Under the pieces are notes generated by a model that saw only the letters and a program-made list of their open reading frames with translations, searched no databases and was not told the DNA's origin. Positions 25,046 to 33,957 of a stretch of DNA of 41,869 nt are shown one piece after another (position 1 is the stretch's first letter; the number at the start of each line of letters is the position of its first letter). Source of the stretch: Lachnospiraceae bacterium (GTDB lineage: Bacteria; Bacillota; Clostridia; Lachnospirales; Lachnospiraceae); contig JAAWBT010000077.1 in the NCBI GenBank assembly GCA_022792835.1, positions 1 to 41,869 of the forward strand, given 5' to 3'. The position numbers and the translations under genes were made by a program.

Positions 25046-26284
25046 ATGGACAAAAACAAAGACAGAGAGAGCAGGAAGCGGAAGCTCAGGGCCGGAGTCA
25101 TCGACAGCAGAACAGGTTTACGGGATGAGGAAGTCCAGGAGGTCCGCCAGGCAGGAAGACGGAGGAAGAGGCAGATCTGGCTGGCAGCGGCAGCCGTTCT
25201 TGCGGTTTTGGCGGCGGCTGGTGTTTTGGGGTTTCGTATGTATCAAAACGGACGTCAATATACGGAGGCTACGGTTCTCTGGGAAAAAGAGATGGCGGCG
25301 GATGCGTCTTCCGGTTACGAAACTTATGGGGAGAATCTTCTCCGATATACAAGAGACGGTGTCTCGTATCTGAACCGGAAAGGGGAGGAGATTTGGAATC
25401 AGGCATTTGAGATGAAATCGCCTTTTGCGGCAGTGAGGGGCGATTATGCAGTGATTGCTGACCGGAACGGCTATGCAATTTACATCTGTGACAAGACGGG
25501 CTGTCGGGGGATGGTATCGACCGCCCTTCCGATCTCCAAGGTTTCCGTTTCCTCTACTGGAGTTACGGTGGCAATCCTTGAGGATACAAAGAGCAATGTG
25601 ATTGCTTTTTATGATAAGACTGGGAAAAAGCTTCAGATCGAAGTGCAGACTACCCTGGCAGGAAATGGATATCCCATTGACCTGGATATTTCTCCCAATG
25701 GGATGCTGCTCATGGTATCCTATATTTATCTGGATGAGGGACTTATGCAGAATCAGGTGGTCTTCTATAATTTCGACGATGAGGGACAGAGCGTGAAGGA
25801 CCGTCTGGTGGGCGGATTTAAAGAGTATGAGGACTCCATTGTGGCAAGAGTCCGTTTTTTGGACAATCTAAACGCCTGTGCATTTGCCCAGGACCGTCTG
25901 TGTTTTTATTCTCTGGAGCATACGGTCCAGCCAGAGCTTATGGAGCAGGTTGATATAAACGGAGAGATAGAATGCATTTGCTATTCGGAAAATTATGCGG
26001 GGATTATTGTCTCAGAAAGCGGTGGTCCGAAAAAATTGTTCCTTTATGGAGCTTCCGGAAAAGAAATGTTTTCCGAGGAGATAGGCATGGGATATGATCA
26101 CATGGAAGTTTCAGGTTCTTATGTCCTGCTTTACAATGATGCAGAATGCAGGATCTACAGTACTTCGGGGAAACTTAAATATGAAGGAACGCTTCCAGGC
26201 GGTACAGATAAGCTGTTGAGCCTCGGGGAACGTCGTTACATACAGGTGGGCCCCCAGGTCATAAGGGAACTGGAGCTTAAATGA
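25046..26284 (+). CDS. DUF5711-like membrane-anchored beta-propeller protein
   Basis: 412 residues. A charged cytoplasmic N-terminus (about 1-45, many Lys/Arg) leads to one membrane segment (about 45-66, IWLAAAAVLAVLAAAGVLGF). The outer part of about 345 residues is made of repeating beta-rich blades such as GYETYGENLLRYTRDGVSYLNRKGEEIW and DYAVIADRNGYAIYICD, like other propeller proteins. The family resembles DUF5711 of Firmicutes as I remember it. I start at ATG 25046 because GGGGAGGA lies directly upstream. The longer open frame from 24902 begins at the predicted transcription start and its first 48 codons look non-coding. Function unknown. Confidence 0.8.
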   Translation: MDKNKDRESRKRKLRAGVIDSRTGLRDEEVQEVRQAGRRRKRQIWLAAAAVLAVLAAAGVLGFRMYQNGRQYTEATVLWEKEMAADASSGYETYGENLLRYTRDGVSYLNRKGEEIWNQAFEMKSPFAAVRGDYAVIADRNGYAIYICDKTGCRGMVSTALPISKVSVSSTGVTVAILEDTKSNVIAFYDKTGKKLQIEVQTTLAGNGYPIDLDISPNGMLLMVSYIYLDEGLMQNQVVFYNFDDEGQSVKDRLVGGFKEYEDSIVARVRFLDNLNACAFAQDRLCFYSLEHTVQPELMEQVDINGEIECICYSENYAGIIVSESGGPKKLFLYGASGKEMFSEEIGMGYDHMEVSGSYVLLYNDAECRIYSTSGKLKYEGTLPGGTDKLLSLGERRYIQVGPQVIRELELK

Positions 26285-26317
26285 CGGAGCCTTTACGAAA
26301 GGAATAAACATAGGAGA

Positions 26318-27154
26318 ATGGACATTCGATTAATTGCGCTGGACCTGGACGGGACGCTCCTGACTACAGACAAGAGAGTGACGAAATATACGGTTGGTGT
26401 GCTTTCCCGGGCGGCAGAGCGAGGAATTTACATTGTACCGGCCACAGGGAGGAGCCTTACAGGGCTTTCTTCGAAGATTAGAAGCCTTCCTTTTGTCCGT
26501 TACGCCATTACGGTGAACGGGGCGGCAGTATGGGATATGGAACAGCAGAAATTGATCATGAGGCGGGCGTTTTCCAAAGAGCAGGCAGTGGAACTTTGGG
26601 ACTTTATCTCCCGGTATCATACCATGCAGGATGCCTGTATTGATGGAATTGCCAGAATGGCGCCGGAGTATTATAATAAGGTAGAAGAATTTATGCCGGA
26701 TGAACCCCGCCGTCTTTTGATCCGCTCCACCAGAAAGCCCACGGAGAATCTGCGGAATCTGGTGTCTGATGAAAAGACCACAGTGGAGAAGTTTAATCTG
26801 TTTTTTCGGGCGGATGCGGAGGAAAAGAGGCAGCAGGCAAAGACGGAGCTGGAGGAACTTGGCGGGCTTTCCGTGACCTCTTCTCTGGGAAACAATCTGG
26901 AGATCAACCATGCGGATGCCACCAAGGGGAGAGGGCTTCTCTCTCTGGCTGCTTATCTGGGGCTTTCGGCAGAGCAATTGATGGCCTTTGGCGATGGAGA
27001 AAATGACATCTCCATGCTGCAGGCCGCAGGTCTGGGCGCAGCCATGGAGAATGCGCCAAAAGAAGTAAAGGCGGCGGCTGATTGGGTGACTTTAAGCAAC
27101 GATGAGGAAGGCGTGGCATATGGGATTGAGAAGTATGTGCTGACGGACAGGTAG
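26318..27154 (+). CDS. HAD hydrolase, Cof type (sugar-phosphatase-like)
   Basis: 278-residue cytosolic phosphatase of the Cof/YidA group (HAD IIB), which typically removes phosphate from sugar phosphates or flavin nucleotides. The four motifs are present: LDLDGTLL (8-15, nucleophile Asp10), the Ser/Thr region VPATGR (about 44-49), Lys in NHADATKGRGL (about 200-210) and GDGENDISML (about 226-235). The start is fixed by the first motif at the N-terminus. AGGAG lies unusually close to the ATG, so another AAAGGAA site further upstream may serve. It lies 33 bases after the DUF5711-like gene and just before the CvpA-like gene. Confidence 0.92.
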   Translation: MDIRLIALDLDGTLLTTDKRVTKYTVGVLSRAAERGIYIVPATGRSLTGLSSKIRSLPFVRYAITVNGAAVWDMEQQKLIMRRAFSKEQAVELWDFISRYHTMQDACIDGIARMAPEYYNKVEEFMPDEPRRLLIRSTRKPTENLRNLVSDEKTTVEKFNLFFRADAEEKRQQAKTELEELGGLSVTSSLGNNLEINHADATKGRGLLSLAAYLGLSAEQLMAFGDGENDISMLQAAGLGAAMENAPKEVKAAADWVTLSNDEEGVAYGIEKYVLTDR

Positions 27155-27159
27155 ACATC

Positions 27160-28074
27160 ATGGGAATCAATTTTGTTTTTATTTGTGCAATTGGTATTAT
27201 TGTCGTAAATATTGTATCGGGAGCCATGAGAGGCTTTTTAAAAATCAGTCTTTCTTTGGCCGCCCTTCTGATTGCAGGCATCGTAGTGTCGGCGGTGAAC
27301 CCATTTGTGACAGGGCTCTTAAAGAGGAATACGGGGTTGGACGAGTGGATTTCAGAGAAAGTGGGGCAGGCCATTGAGGCCAGGCTGGAGTCGGCAGTTA
27401 CCGATAGACTGGGGGAGGGAGTGGTCACAGAGGAAGGGGGCAGTGTCATTCTGGAGCAGGATGTCACTCTTCCTATGGATGTGACGCTTCCTGACGGGAC
27501 AAAACTTCCGGCAGGGACTAAGATTCCGGCGGGAACGACGATTCCTTCGGGAGTTTTTGACAGGGAGCAGGTAAGAGAACAGGTGCAAAAGCAGGTGGAC
27601 ACAGGGCTTTCTGCCGCCGACCAGGATAAGATTATCGACATGCTGCCGCTGCCGCAGAGCCTAAAAGACAGCCTTGCGGAAAACAACAACAGCGCTGTTT
27701 ACGAGCAGCTGGGCGCAACTTATTTTACGGACTATATCGGAAGCTTTGTGGGAAATGTCTGTCTGAACATCATCGGTTATCTGATCACATTTATGATTGT
27801 GTTTTTTGCCCTTCATATTCTGTTACTGGCCTTTAATGTGGTGGACCGGCTTCCGCTTATCCACGGGATCAATCATTTTGCCGGGGCGATTCTCGGAATC
27901 TTTAAAGGCTTTCTGGTGCTGGAGCTTTTGTTCCTCTTACTGGTTCCTTTCTCCACAACGGATTTTGGGGTGAAGATACTGGCCCAGATCAATGACAACG
28001 GTTTTTTAAGTGCCCTCTATCACAGCAATATTTTAATGAAGCTTTTGATGGGCGTGGTGGGGAGAGTTGTGTAG
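27160..28074 (+). CDS. CvpA-like membrane protein with an external repeat insert
   Basis: 304 residues. Hydrophobic segments at about 4-20, 27-50, 196-228 and 237-265 and the MRGFLK motif after the first segment match the CvpA/colicin V production family. Family members usually have about 160-200 residues. The extra length is a large non-membrane insert (about 52-190), predicted outside the cell. It contains five hexapeptide repeats (101-131: VTLPMD, VTLPDG, TKLPAG, TKIPAG, TTIPSG), then a charged helical stretch. The gene begins 5 bases after the HAD gene. The ribosome site is weak, so coupling is likely. The cellular role is unknown; related proteins affect envelope stress or biofilm traits. 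Confidence 0.8.
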   Translation: MGINFVFICAIGIIVVNIVSGAMRGFLKISLSLAALLIAGIVVSAVNPFVTGLLKRNTGLDEWISEKVGQAIEARLESAVTDRLGEGVVTEEGGSVILEQDVTLPMDVTLPDGTKLPAGTKIPAGTTIPSGVFDREQVREQVQKQVDTGLSAADQDKIIDMLPLPQSLKDSLAENNNSAVYEQLGATYFTDYIGSFVGNVCLNIIGYLITFMIVFFALHILLLAFNVVDRLPLIHGINHFAGAILGIFKGFLVLELLFLLLVPFSTTDFGVKILAQINDNGFLSALYHSNILMKLLMGVVGRVV

Positions 28075-28080
28075 TATTCA

Positions 28081-28109
28081 TTGCCAAAAGGTGGAAGGTA
28101 TGTTATATT
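28081..28109 (+). promoter_or_regulatory. Promoter of the rfb operon
   Basis: TTGCCA (28081-28086), 17 bp, TATATT (28104-28109), with TGT immediately before the -10 (extended -10). It lies directly after the CvpA-like stop codon and about 75 bases before the rfbA start. Confidence 0.6.
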
Positions 28110-28183
28110 ACGTATGTATATAAAATAAGGTCAGTATCACTTTTGAGTTGGGCCTGATATCGTAAATATTGAGGAGGTATTCC

Positions 28184-29074
28184 ATGAAGGGGATTATTCT
28201 TGCGGGGGGAAGCGGTACCCGTCTGTATCCGCTGACCAAGGTAACATCGAAGCAGCTTTTGCCGATCTATGACAAGCCGATGATTTATTATCCGCTGTCG
28301 GTGCTGATGAATGCAGGGATCCGGGAGATCCTGATCATCTCCACGCCGGAGGATACCCCCCGGTTTGAATCTCTTCTTGGGGACGGACATCAGTTCGGCA
28401 TTGAGCTTTCCTATGCAGTGCAGCCAAGCCCTGACGGTCTGGCTCAGGCATTTATCATCGGGGAGGCGTTTATCGGGACGGATTCCGTGGCCATGGTACT
28501 GGGGGACAATATCTTTCATGGCAATGGTCTCACGAGAAGGCTTCGGGCCGCGGCGGCCAAGGAGCAGGGAGCCACGGTGTTTGGCTATTATGTGGACGAT
28601 CCGGAGCGATTCGGTATCGTGGAGTTTGATGAAGAGGGGAAGGCCGTTTCCCTGGAGGAAAAGCCGTCCTATCCCAAATCCAATTATTGTGTGACTGGTC
28701 TGTATTTTTATGACAACCGGGTGGTGGAGTATGCAAAGAACCTGAAGCCCTCGGCACGCGGCGAGCTGGAGATCACAGACCTCAACAAGATCTATCTGGA
28801 GAAGGGAGAGCTGGAAGTGACACTTTTGGGCCAGGGCTTTACCTGGCTGGATACAGGGACCCATGAGTCTCTGGTGGATGCCACCAATTTTGTCAAGACT
28901 GTGGAGACTCACCAGCACAGGAAGATCGCCTGTCTGGAGGAAATAGCTTATCTGCGTGGCTGGATCAGTAAGGAAGAGCTGATGAAAACCTATGAAGTTT
29001 TGAAAAAAAATCAGTACGGCGCGTATTTAAAAGACGTGATGGACGGAAAATATATAGATAAAAAGTTCGACTAA
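28184..29074 (+). CDS. rfbA: Glucose-1-phosphate thymidylyltransferase
   Basis: 296-residue enzyme making dTDP-glucose from glucose-1-phosphate and dTTP, the first step to dTDP-L-rhamnose for cell-wall polysaccharide. The signature is at the N-terminus: [16 protein letters not shown] (3-18), then [18 protein letters not shown]. Further motifs are LGDNIFHG (about 105-112), [10 protein letters not shown] and EEKP, and [11 protein letters not shown] (about 219-229). I start at ATG 28184 with GAGGAGG just upstream. The longer frame from TTG 28169 overlaps that ribosome site. Confidence 0.96.
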   Translation: MKGIILAGGSGTRLYPLTKVTSKQLLPIYDKPMIYYPLSVLMNAGIREILIISTPEDTPRFESLLGDGHQFGIELSYAVQPSPDGLAQAFIIGEAFIGTDSVAMVLGDNIFHGNGLTRRLRAAAAKEQGATVFGYYVDDPERFGIVEFDEEGKAVSLEEKPSYPKSNYCVTGLYFYDNRVVEYAKNLKPSARGELEITDLNKIYLEKGELEVTLLGQGFTWLDTGTHESLVDATNFVKTVETHQHRKIACLEEIAYLRGWISKEELMKTYEVLKKNQYGAYLKDVMDGKYIDKKFD

Positions 29075-29091
29075 AGCGAGGAATGAAAATT

Positions 29092-30117
29092 ATGAAAATT
29101 TTAGTGACGGGCGGAGCCGGATTTATCGGCGGAAATTTTGTGCATTATATGGTGAACAAGTACCCCGAGGATATGATTGTCAACCTGGATCTTCTCACCT
29201 ATGCAGGGAATCTGGAAACCCTAAAGCCGGTGGAGGATAAGCCCAACTATAAGTTTGTAAAAGGCGATATTGCGGATCGGCCTTTTATCATGGCTCTGTT
29301 TGAGAAAGAGCAGTTTGATGTGGTGGTCAATTTTGCGGCAGAGAGCCATGTGGACCGTTCCATTACGAATCCGGGCCTTTTTGTGCAGACCAATGTCATG
29401 GGGACGCAGACGCTTTTGGATGCCTCCAGACAGTTTGGCGTGAAGCGGTACCATCAGGTATCTACAGACGAGGTCTACGGCGACTTGCCTCTGGATCGGC
29501 CGGATCTGTTTTTCACAGAGGATACCCCCCTTCACACATCAAGCCCCTATTCGGCAAGCAAGGCGGGGGCGGATCTTCTGGTGCTGGCATATTACAGGAC
29601 TTTTAAAACGCCGGTGACGGTGTCCCGCTGCTCGAATAATTACGGTCCTTACCATTTTCCGGAGAAGCTGATTCCGCTTATGATCAGCCGGGCCCTGGCG
29701 GATGAAAGTCTTCCCGTCTATGGGAAGGGAGAGAATGTCCGGGACTGGCTCCATGTTTTGGATCACTGCGCTGCCATAGATCTGATTATCCGGAAAGGGA
29801 AGGCTGGGGAGGTCTATAACATCGGCGGACACAATGAGCGGACGAATCTGGAAGTGGTGAAGACCATCCTGAAAGCACTTGACAAACCGGAGAGCCTGAT
29901 CCAGTATGTGACGGACCGGCCGGGCCACGACAGGCGCTATGCCATTGACCCGACGAAAATCGAGACGGAGCTTGGCTGGGAACCTAAGTATACCTTTGAC
30001 ACAGGGATTGCCATGACCATTCAGTGGTATCTGGACAATCAGGATTGGTGGAAGCATATTTTAAGCGGAGAGTACAGCAGCTATTTTAAGACGATGTACG
30101 GGAACCGTCTGCATTGA
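29092..30117 (+). CDS. rfbB: dTDP-glucose 4,6-dehydratase
   Basis: 341-residue short-chain dehydrogenase that converts dTDP-glucose to dTDP-4-keto-6-deoxyglucose. The NAD site is TGGAGFIGGNF (about 6-16). The catalytic triad is visible as STDEVYGDL (Asp-Glu following Thr) and the YSASK Tyr/Lys pair near 150. I prefer ATG 29092 to 29083, because AGGA at 29079-29082 is then nine bases away; at 29083 it would touch the start codon. It lies 17 bases after rfbA. Confidence 0.95.
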   Translation: MKILVTGGAGFIGGNFVHYMVNKYPEDMIVNLDLLTYAGNLETLKPVEDKPNYKFVKGDIADRPFIMALFEKEQFDVVVNFAAESHVDRSITNPGLFVQTNVMGTQTLLDASRQFGVKRYHQVSTDEVYGDLPLDRPDLFFTEDTPLHTSSPYSASKAGADLLVLAYYRTFKTPVTVSRCSNNYGPYHFPEKLIPLMISRALADESLPVYGKGENVRDWLHVLDHCAAIDLIIRKGKAGEVYNIGGHNERTNLEVVKTILKALDKPESLIQYVTDRPGHDRRYAIDPTKIETELGWEPKYTFDTGIAMTIQWYLDNQDWWKHILSGEYSSYFKTMYGNRLH

Positions 30118-30151
30118 TGATATTGGGCAAAACAGAAACAGGAGGCAGGAC

Positions 30152-31009
30152 ATGAAAGTTTTGGTAACCGGCGTCAAGGGCCAGCTTGGTTATGACGTGA
30201 TGAATGAGCTTGCGAAGCGGGGCATCGAGGGTGTCGGCGTGGACATCGAGGAAATGGATATTACGGACGCAGATGCAGTGCGGACAGTAATCACAGATGC
30301 AAAGGTGGATGCAGTGATCCACTGTGCGGCCTTTACGGCAGTGGATGCAGCGGAGGAGAAGCTTGCGCTCTGCAGGAAGATCAACGGTGAGGGTACGGAG
30401 CATATCGCGAAGGTCTGCAGGGACCTGGAGCTTAAAATGATGTATATCAGTACGGACTACGTCTTTGACGGCGAGGGGGAGAGGCCCTGGGAGCCTGACG
30501 ACGAGCGGAATCCGTTAAATGCCTATGGCCTGTCCAAATATGACGGAGAACTGGCTGTAGAAAAGTATCTGGAGAAATATTTTACTGTGCGTATCGCCTG
30601 GGTGTTCGGCGTCAACGGAAAGAATTTTATCAAGACTATGCTTCGTCTAGGCGAGGCAAACGGCGCCGTGAGTGTGGTGGATGACCAGATTGGTTCTCCT
30701 ACTTACACCTATGACCTGGCAAGGCTCCTGGTGGATATGATTCAGACGGAGAAGTACGGAAGATATCATGCGACCAATGAGGGGCTCTGCAGCTGGTATG
30801 AGTTCGCCTGCGAGATCTTCAGGCAGGCGGGGCTGGATGTGAAGGTGACGCCGGTGGACAGCGAGACTTACTGCAAGATGTTCCCCACCGCGGCAAAACG
30901 TCCCAAGAACAGCCGTATGACGAAGGATAAGCTGGAGGAGAACGGATTCCAGCGGCTTCCCACATGGCAGGATGCACTTTCCAGGTATCTGAAGATTATT
31001 AAGGCATAA
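30152..31009 (+). CDS. rfbD: dTDP-4-dehydrorhamnose reductase
   Basis: 285-residue NADPH-dependent reductase for the last step to dTDP-L-rhamnose. Motifs: GVKGQLGYDV (7-16) for the cofactor, STDYVFDG (about 101-108) and YGLSKYDGE (the YxxxK pair, near 129-133). SWYEFACEIF is typical of the C-terminal substrate region. AGGAGGCAGGAC precedes the ATG. The 3,5-epimerase gene rfbC, needed between rfbB and rfbD, is not in this window. Confidence 0.95.
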   Translation: MKVLVTGVKGQLGYDVMNELAKRGIEGVGVDIEEMDITDADAVRTVITDAKVDAVIHCAAFTAVDAAEEKLALCRKINGEGTEHIAKVCRDLELKMMYISTDYVFDGEGERPWEPDDERNPLNAYGLSKYDGELAVEKYLEKYFTVRIAWVFGVNGKNFIKTMLRLGEANGAVSVVDDQIGSPTYTYDLARLLVDMIQTEKYGRYHATNEGLCSWYEFACEIFRQAGLDVKVTPVDSETYCKMFPTAAKRPKNSRMTKDKLEENGFQRLPTWQDALSRYLKIIKA

Positions 31010-31036
31010 CTAGATCATACTTGACAGGAGCGTGGC

Positions 31037-32386
31037 ATGGGTAAGTATTTTGGAACAGACGGTTTTCGGGGAGAAGCCAATAAAGTGTTGACGGTGGAGC
31101 ACGCCTACAAGGTGGGGCGGTTCCTTGGATGGTATTACGGGGCGAGAACAGGACACAAATGCCGGGTGGTGATCGGTAAGGATACCAGGCGCAGCAGCTA
31201 TATGTTTGAATATTCGCTGGTGGCGGGGCTTACGGCCTCCGGGGCGGATGCCTGTCTACTTCATGTGACGACCACGCCCAGTGTGTCTTATGTGGTGCGG
31301 ACGGAGGATTTTGACTGTGGAATTATGATTTCTGCCAGCCACAATCCTTTCTATGACAATGGAATCAAAGTGTTAAATGGCAGGGGGGAGAAGCTGGAAG
31401 ACGAGGTGACGGCTCAGATTGAGGCGTATATTGACGGAGAATCCGGAGAAATCCCATTTGCAGTGAAAGAGGGAATCGGAAGGGCTTCTGACTATTCTCA
31501 GGGAAGGAACCGGTATATCGGTTATCTCATTTCCCTGGCAGTCCGTTCCTTTAAGAATAAGAGAGTGGGACTGGACTGTTCCAACGGCAGCGCTTTTTCC
31601 ATTGCGAAAAGTGTCTTTGACGCCCTGGGGGCAAAAACCTATGTGATCAACAATGAGCCGGACGGGACCAATATTAACCGGGACTGCGGCTCTACCCACA
31701 TCGAGGTGCTTCAGAAATTCGTGGTGGAAAACAGCCTGGACGTGGGGTTTGCCTATGACGGAGATGCAGACCGGTGTATCGCGGTGGATGAGAACGGCCG
31801 GGTGGTGGATGGGGATCTGATCCTCTATGTCTGCGGTCTTTATATGAAGGAGCGGGGGATGTTAGATACTAACACGGTGGTGACTACCGTCATGTCCAAC
31901 ATCGGACTTTACAAAGCCTTCGATATTGCCGGGATCCGTTATGAGAAGACGAATGTGGGCGACCGGTTCGTCTATGAGAATATGGTGAACAACGGTCACC
32001 GTCTGGGCGGCGAGCAGTCAGGACATATTATTTTCAGCAAATATGCCTCCACGGGGGACGGCATTTTGACCTCTTTAAAGCTCATGGAGGTTATGCTGGA
32101 GAAAAAGGAGACTTTGGGGAAACTGACTTCCCCGGTGGAAATCTATCCCCAGCTTTTAAAAAATATCCGGGTGAAGGATAAACCTGCGGCCAGAGCGGAT
32201 AAGGATGTGCAGGCGGCGGTAGGAGAGGTAGAGAAGGCTCTTGGAAACGACGGGCGGATTCTGGTCAGAGAGAGCGGCACAGAGCCGGTGATCCGGGTTA
32301 TGGTGGAGGCCAGGACGGATGAGCTTTGCGAAAAATATGTTTCCCAAGTCCTTGAAGTGATAAAGGCAAAGGGACATGAAGAATAG
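31037..32386 (+). CDS. glmM: Phosphoglucosamine mutase
   Basis: 449-residue enzyme that converts glucosamine-6-phosphate to glucosamine-1-phosphate for UDP-GlcNAc and peptidoglycan synthesis. Signature features: KYFGTDGFRGEAN at the start, the phosphoserine loop ISASHNPFYDNG with Ser101, the metal loop YDGDADRC near 238-245, GEQSGHIIF near 325, and the phosphate-binding RESGTEPVIRVM near 414. NEPDGTNIN and DCGSTH fit GlmM better than phosphomannomutase. It lies 28 bases after rfbD and overlaps the VanZ-like gene by 11 bases. Confidence 0.93.
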   Translation: MGKYFGTDGFRGEANKVLTVEHAYKVGRFLGWYYGARTGHKCRVVIGKDTRRSSYMFEYSLVAGLTASGADACLLHVTTTPSVSYVVRTEDFDCGIMISASHNPFYDNGIKVLNGRGEKLEDEVTAQIEAYIDGESGEIPFAVKEGIGRASDYSQGRNRYIGYLISLAVRSFKNKRVGLDCSNGSAFSIAKSVFDALGAKTYVINNEPDGTNINRDCGSTHIEVLQKFVVENSLDVGFAYDGDADRCIAVDENGRVVDGDLILYVCGLYMKERGMLDTNTVVTTVMSNIGLYKAFDIAGIRYEKTNVGDRFVYENMVNNGHRLGGEQSGHIIFSKYASTGDGILTSLKLMEVMLEKKETLGKLTSPVEIYPQLLKNIRVKDKPAARADKDVQAAVGEVEKALGNDGRILVRESGTEPVIRVMVEARTDELCEKYVSQVLEVIKAKGHEE

Positions 32387-32807
32387 GGAATGTGTGAGGA
32401 GGCGCTGGATTTTTCTGGCGCTCTCCCTTTTATGGATGGCAGTTATTTTTTATTTTTCCGGACAGAGCGGCAGCGAGTCAGGGGCTCTCAGCGGTTTTCT
32501 TTCGGAGCTTCTGGGGCTTCCGGACTGGGTGGTCCGCAAAGGGGCCCACATGGCTGAGTATGCAGCGCTTGGATTTTTCCTGGCTGGATTTTTTCTTACA
32601 TTTCCCGGGAAAAGAATGTGGCTTCCAGCCTGGGGCACGGCAGTCCTCTACGCCGCTTCCGACGAAATCCATCAGATGTTCTCCGATGGGCGGGGCCCCG
32701 CGGTGCGGGACGTCTGTATCGATGCCGCTGGCGCTGTCATCGGAGTGGCCGCCATGTGCCTGATTACAGTTTTTTTCCGTAGACGAAGGAACAAACCAGA
32801 CGAATGA
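32376..32807 (+). CDS. VanZ-family membrane protein
   Basis: 143 residues with four hydrophobic stretches (about 9-24, 55-72, 82-94 and 109-133), the size and layout of the VanZ family. Motifs: FYFSGQSG after the first segment, KGAHMAEYAALGFFLAGF, SDEIHQMFSDGRGPAVRDVCIDAAGAVIG; the EIHQxF...R...D pattern is diagnostic. VanZ itself gives low-level teicoplanin resistance, but most relatives have no known role. The gene overlaps glmM by 11 bases, so the two are co-translated. Confidence 0.9.
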   Translation: MKNRECVRRRWIFLALSLLWMAVIFYFSGQSGSESGALSGFLSELLGLPDWVVRKGAHMAEYAALGFFLAGFFLTFPGKRMWLPAWGTAVLYAASDEIHQMFSDGRGPAVRDVCIDAAGAVIGVAAMCLITVFFRRRRNKPDE

Positions 32808-32831
32808 ATAAACCAGTAGAAGGAGTATGTT

Positions 32832-33917
32832 ATGAACCCCTGGGAAGCGAACATCCGGAGAGTGACTCCCTATGTACCCGGCGAACAGCCGAAAAAGACC
32901 AACATGATCAAACTGAATACAAATGAGAACCCTTATGGACCGGCCCCTACAGTGACGGAGGAGATGAAGAATTTCAATACAGAGCTTCTGCGCCTTTATC
33001 CAGACCCTGCCGCACAGGTGCTGGCGGACGCCTTGGCCGGCCGGTATGGCCTCGGACGGGACCAGATTTTCGTGGGAGTCGGTTCTGACGATGTCCTGGC
33101 CATGGCGTTCCTTACCTTTTTTAACTCAGATAAGCCCATTCTCTTCCCGGATATTTCCTATTCTTTTTACAGTGTGTGGGCAGAGCTTTACGGGATTCCC
33201 TATGAACGTCCGGCATTGGACGAAGGATTTCGAATCCGGAAAGAAGATTATTATAAAGAGAACGGCGGGGTGATCTTTCCGAATCCCAATGCCCCGACTT
33301 CCCTTGCCATGGGCCTTTCGGACGTTGAGGATATCGTTGCTCACAATCAAGAATCTATAGTCATTGTGGATGAAGCCTATATTGATTTTGGCGGGGAATC
33401 GGCTCTGGGACTGATCAAAAAATATGAAAACCTGCTGGTGGTACAGACCTTTTCCAAATCCCGCTCCATGGCTGGAATCAGGATTGGCTATGCCATGGGA
33501 AATCCGGCGTTAATAAAGGCATTAAATGACGTAAAATATTCCTTCAATTCTTATACCATGAACCAGCTTACTCTGGTTCTCGGGGCAGCGGCCGTGAAGG
33601 ATGAGGCGTATTTTCAGGAGACCATCGGAAAGATAAAGGCTACCAGAGAGCGGGCAAAAGAACGACTGAAAGCTCTGGGTTTTGTGTATCCGGAGCCTTC
33701 TGCCAATTTTATTTTTGCCAGCCGTCCGGGGACTGACGCGAGAGCGCTGTTTCTGGCTCTTAAAGAGAAGGATATTTATGTTCGTTACTTTGACGCGCCA
33801 AGAATCAATCAATATCTGCGCATCACCATCGGCACGGATGAGGAGATGGATACATTGTTTGAATTTTTAGCAGGCTATTTATCAAAGACGACAGAGGAAA
33901 TGGCTGTAAAATGTTGA
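32832..33917 (+). CDS. hisC: Histidinol-phosphate aminotransferase
   Basis: 361-residue PLP-dependent class I/II aminotransferase, normally converting imidazole-acetol phosphate to histidinol phosphate. Motifs: LNTNENPYGPAP (29-40), the VDEAYIDFGG aspartate (about 177-186), and TFSKSRSMAGIRIGY with the PLP Lys at 209. No other histidine gene is nearby. Its neighbours are glmM/VanZ upstream and glutamine synthetase downstream, so it may act on aromatic or other keto acids, as some stand-alone HisC proteins do. AGAAGGAG before ATG 32832. Confidence 0.92.
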   Translation: MNPWEANIRRVTPYVPGEQPKKTNMIKLNTNENPYGPAPTVTEEMKNFNTELLRLYPDPAAQVLADALAGRYGLGRDQIFVGVGSDDVLAMAFLTFFNSDKPILFPDISYSFYSVWAELYGIPYERPALDEGFRIRKEDYYKENGGVIFPNPNAPTSLAMGLSDVEDIVAHNQESIVIVDEAYIDFGGESALGLIKKYENLLVVQTFSKSRSMAGIRIGYAMGNPALIKALNDVKYSFNSYTMNQLTLVLGAAAVKDEAYFQETIGKIKATRERAKERLKALGFVYPEPSANFIFASRPGTDARALFLALKEKDIYVRYFDAPRINQYLRITIGTDEEMDTLFEFLAGYLSKTTEEMAVKC

Positions 33918-33957
33918 CAAAAAGGATTTGTGAGTGATTAAAAAGGAGCTTTGCCAT

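Noticed and set aside
33905..33935. TTGACA near the end of hisC as a glnA promoter
   Set aside because: At 17 bp there is only ATTAAA, and transcription would begin within the ribosome site of glnA.
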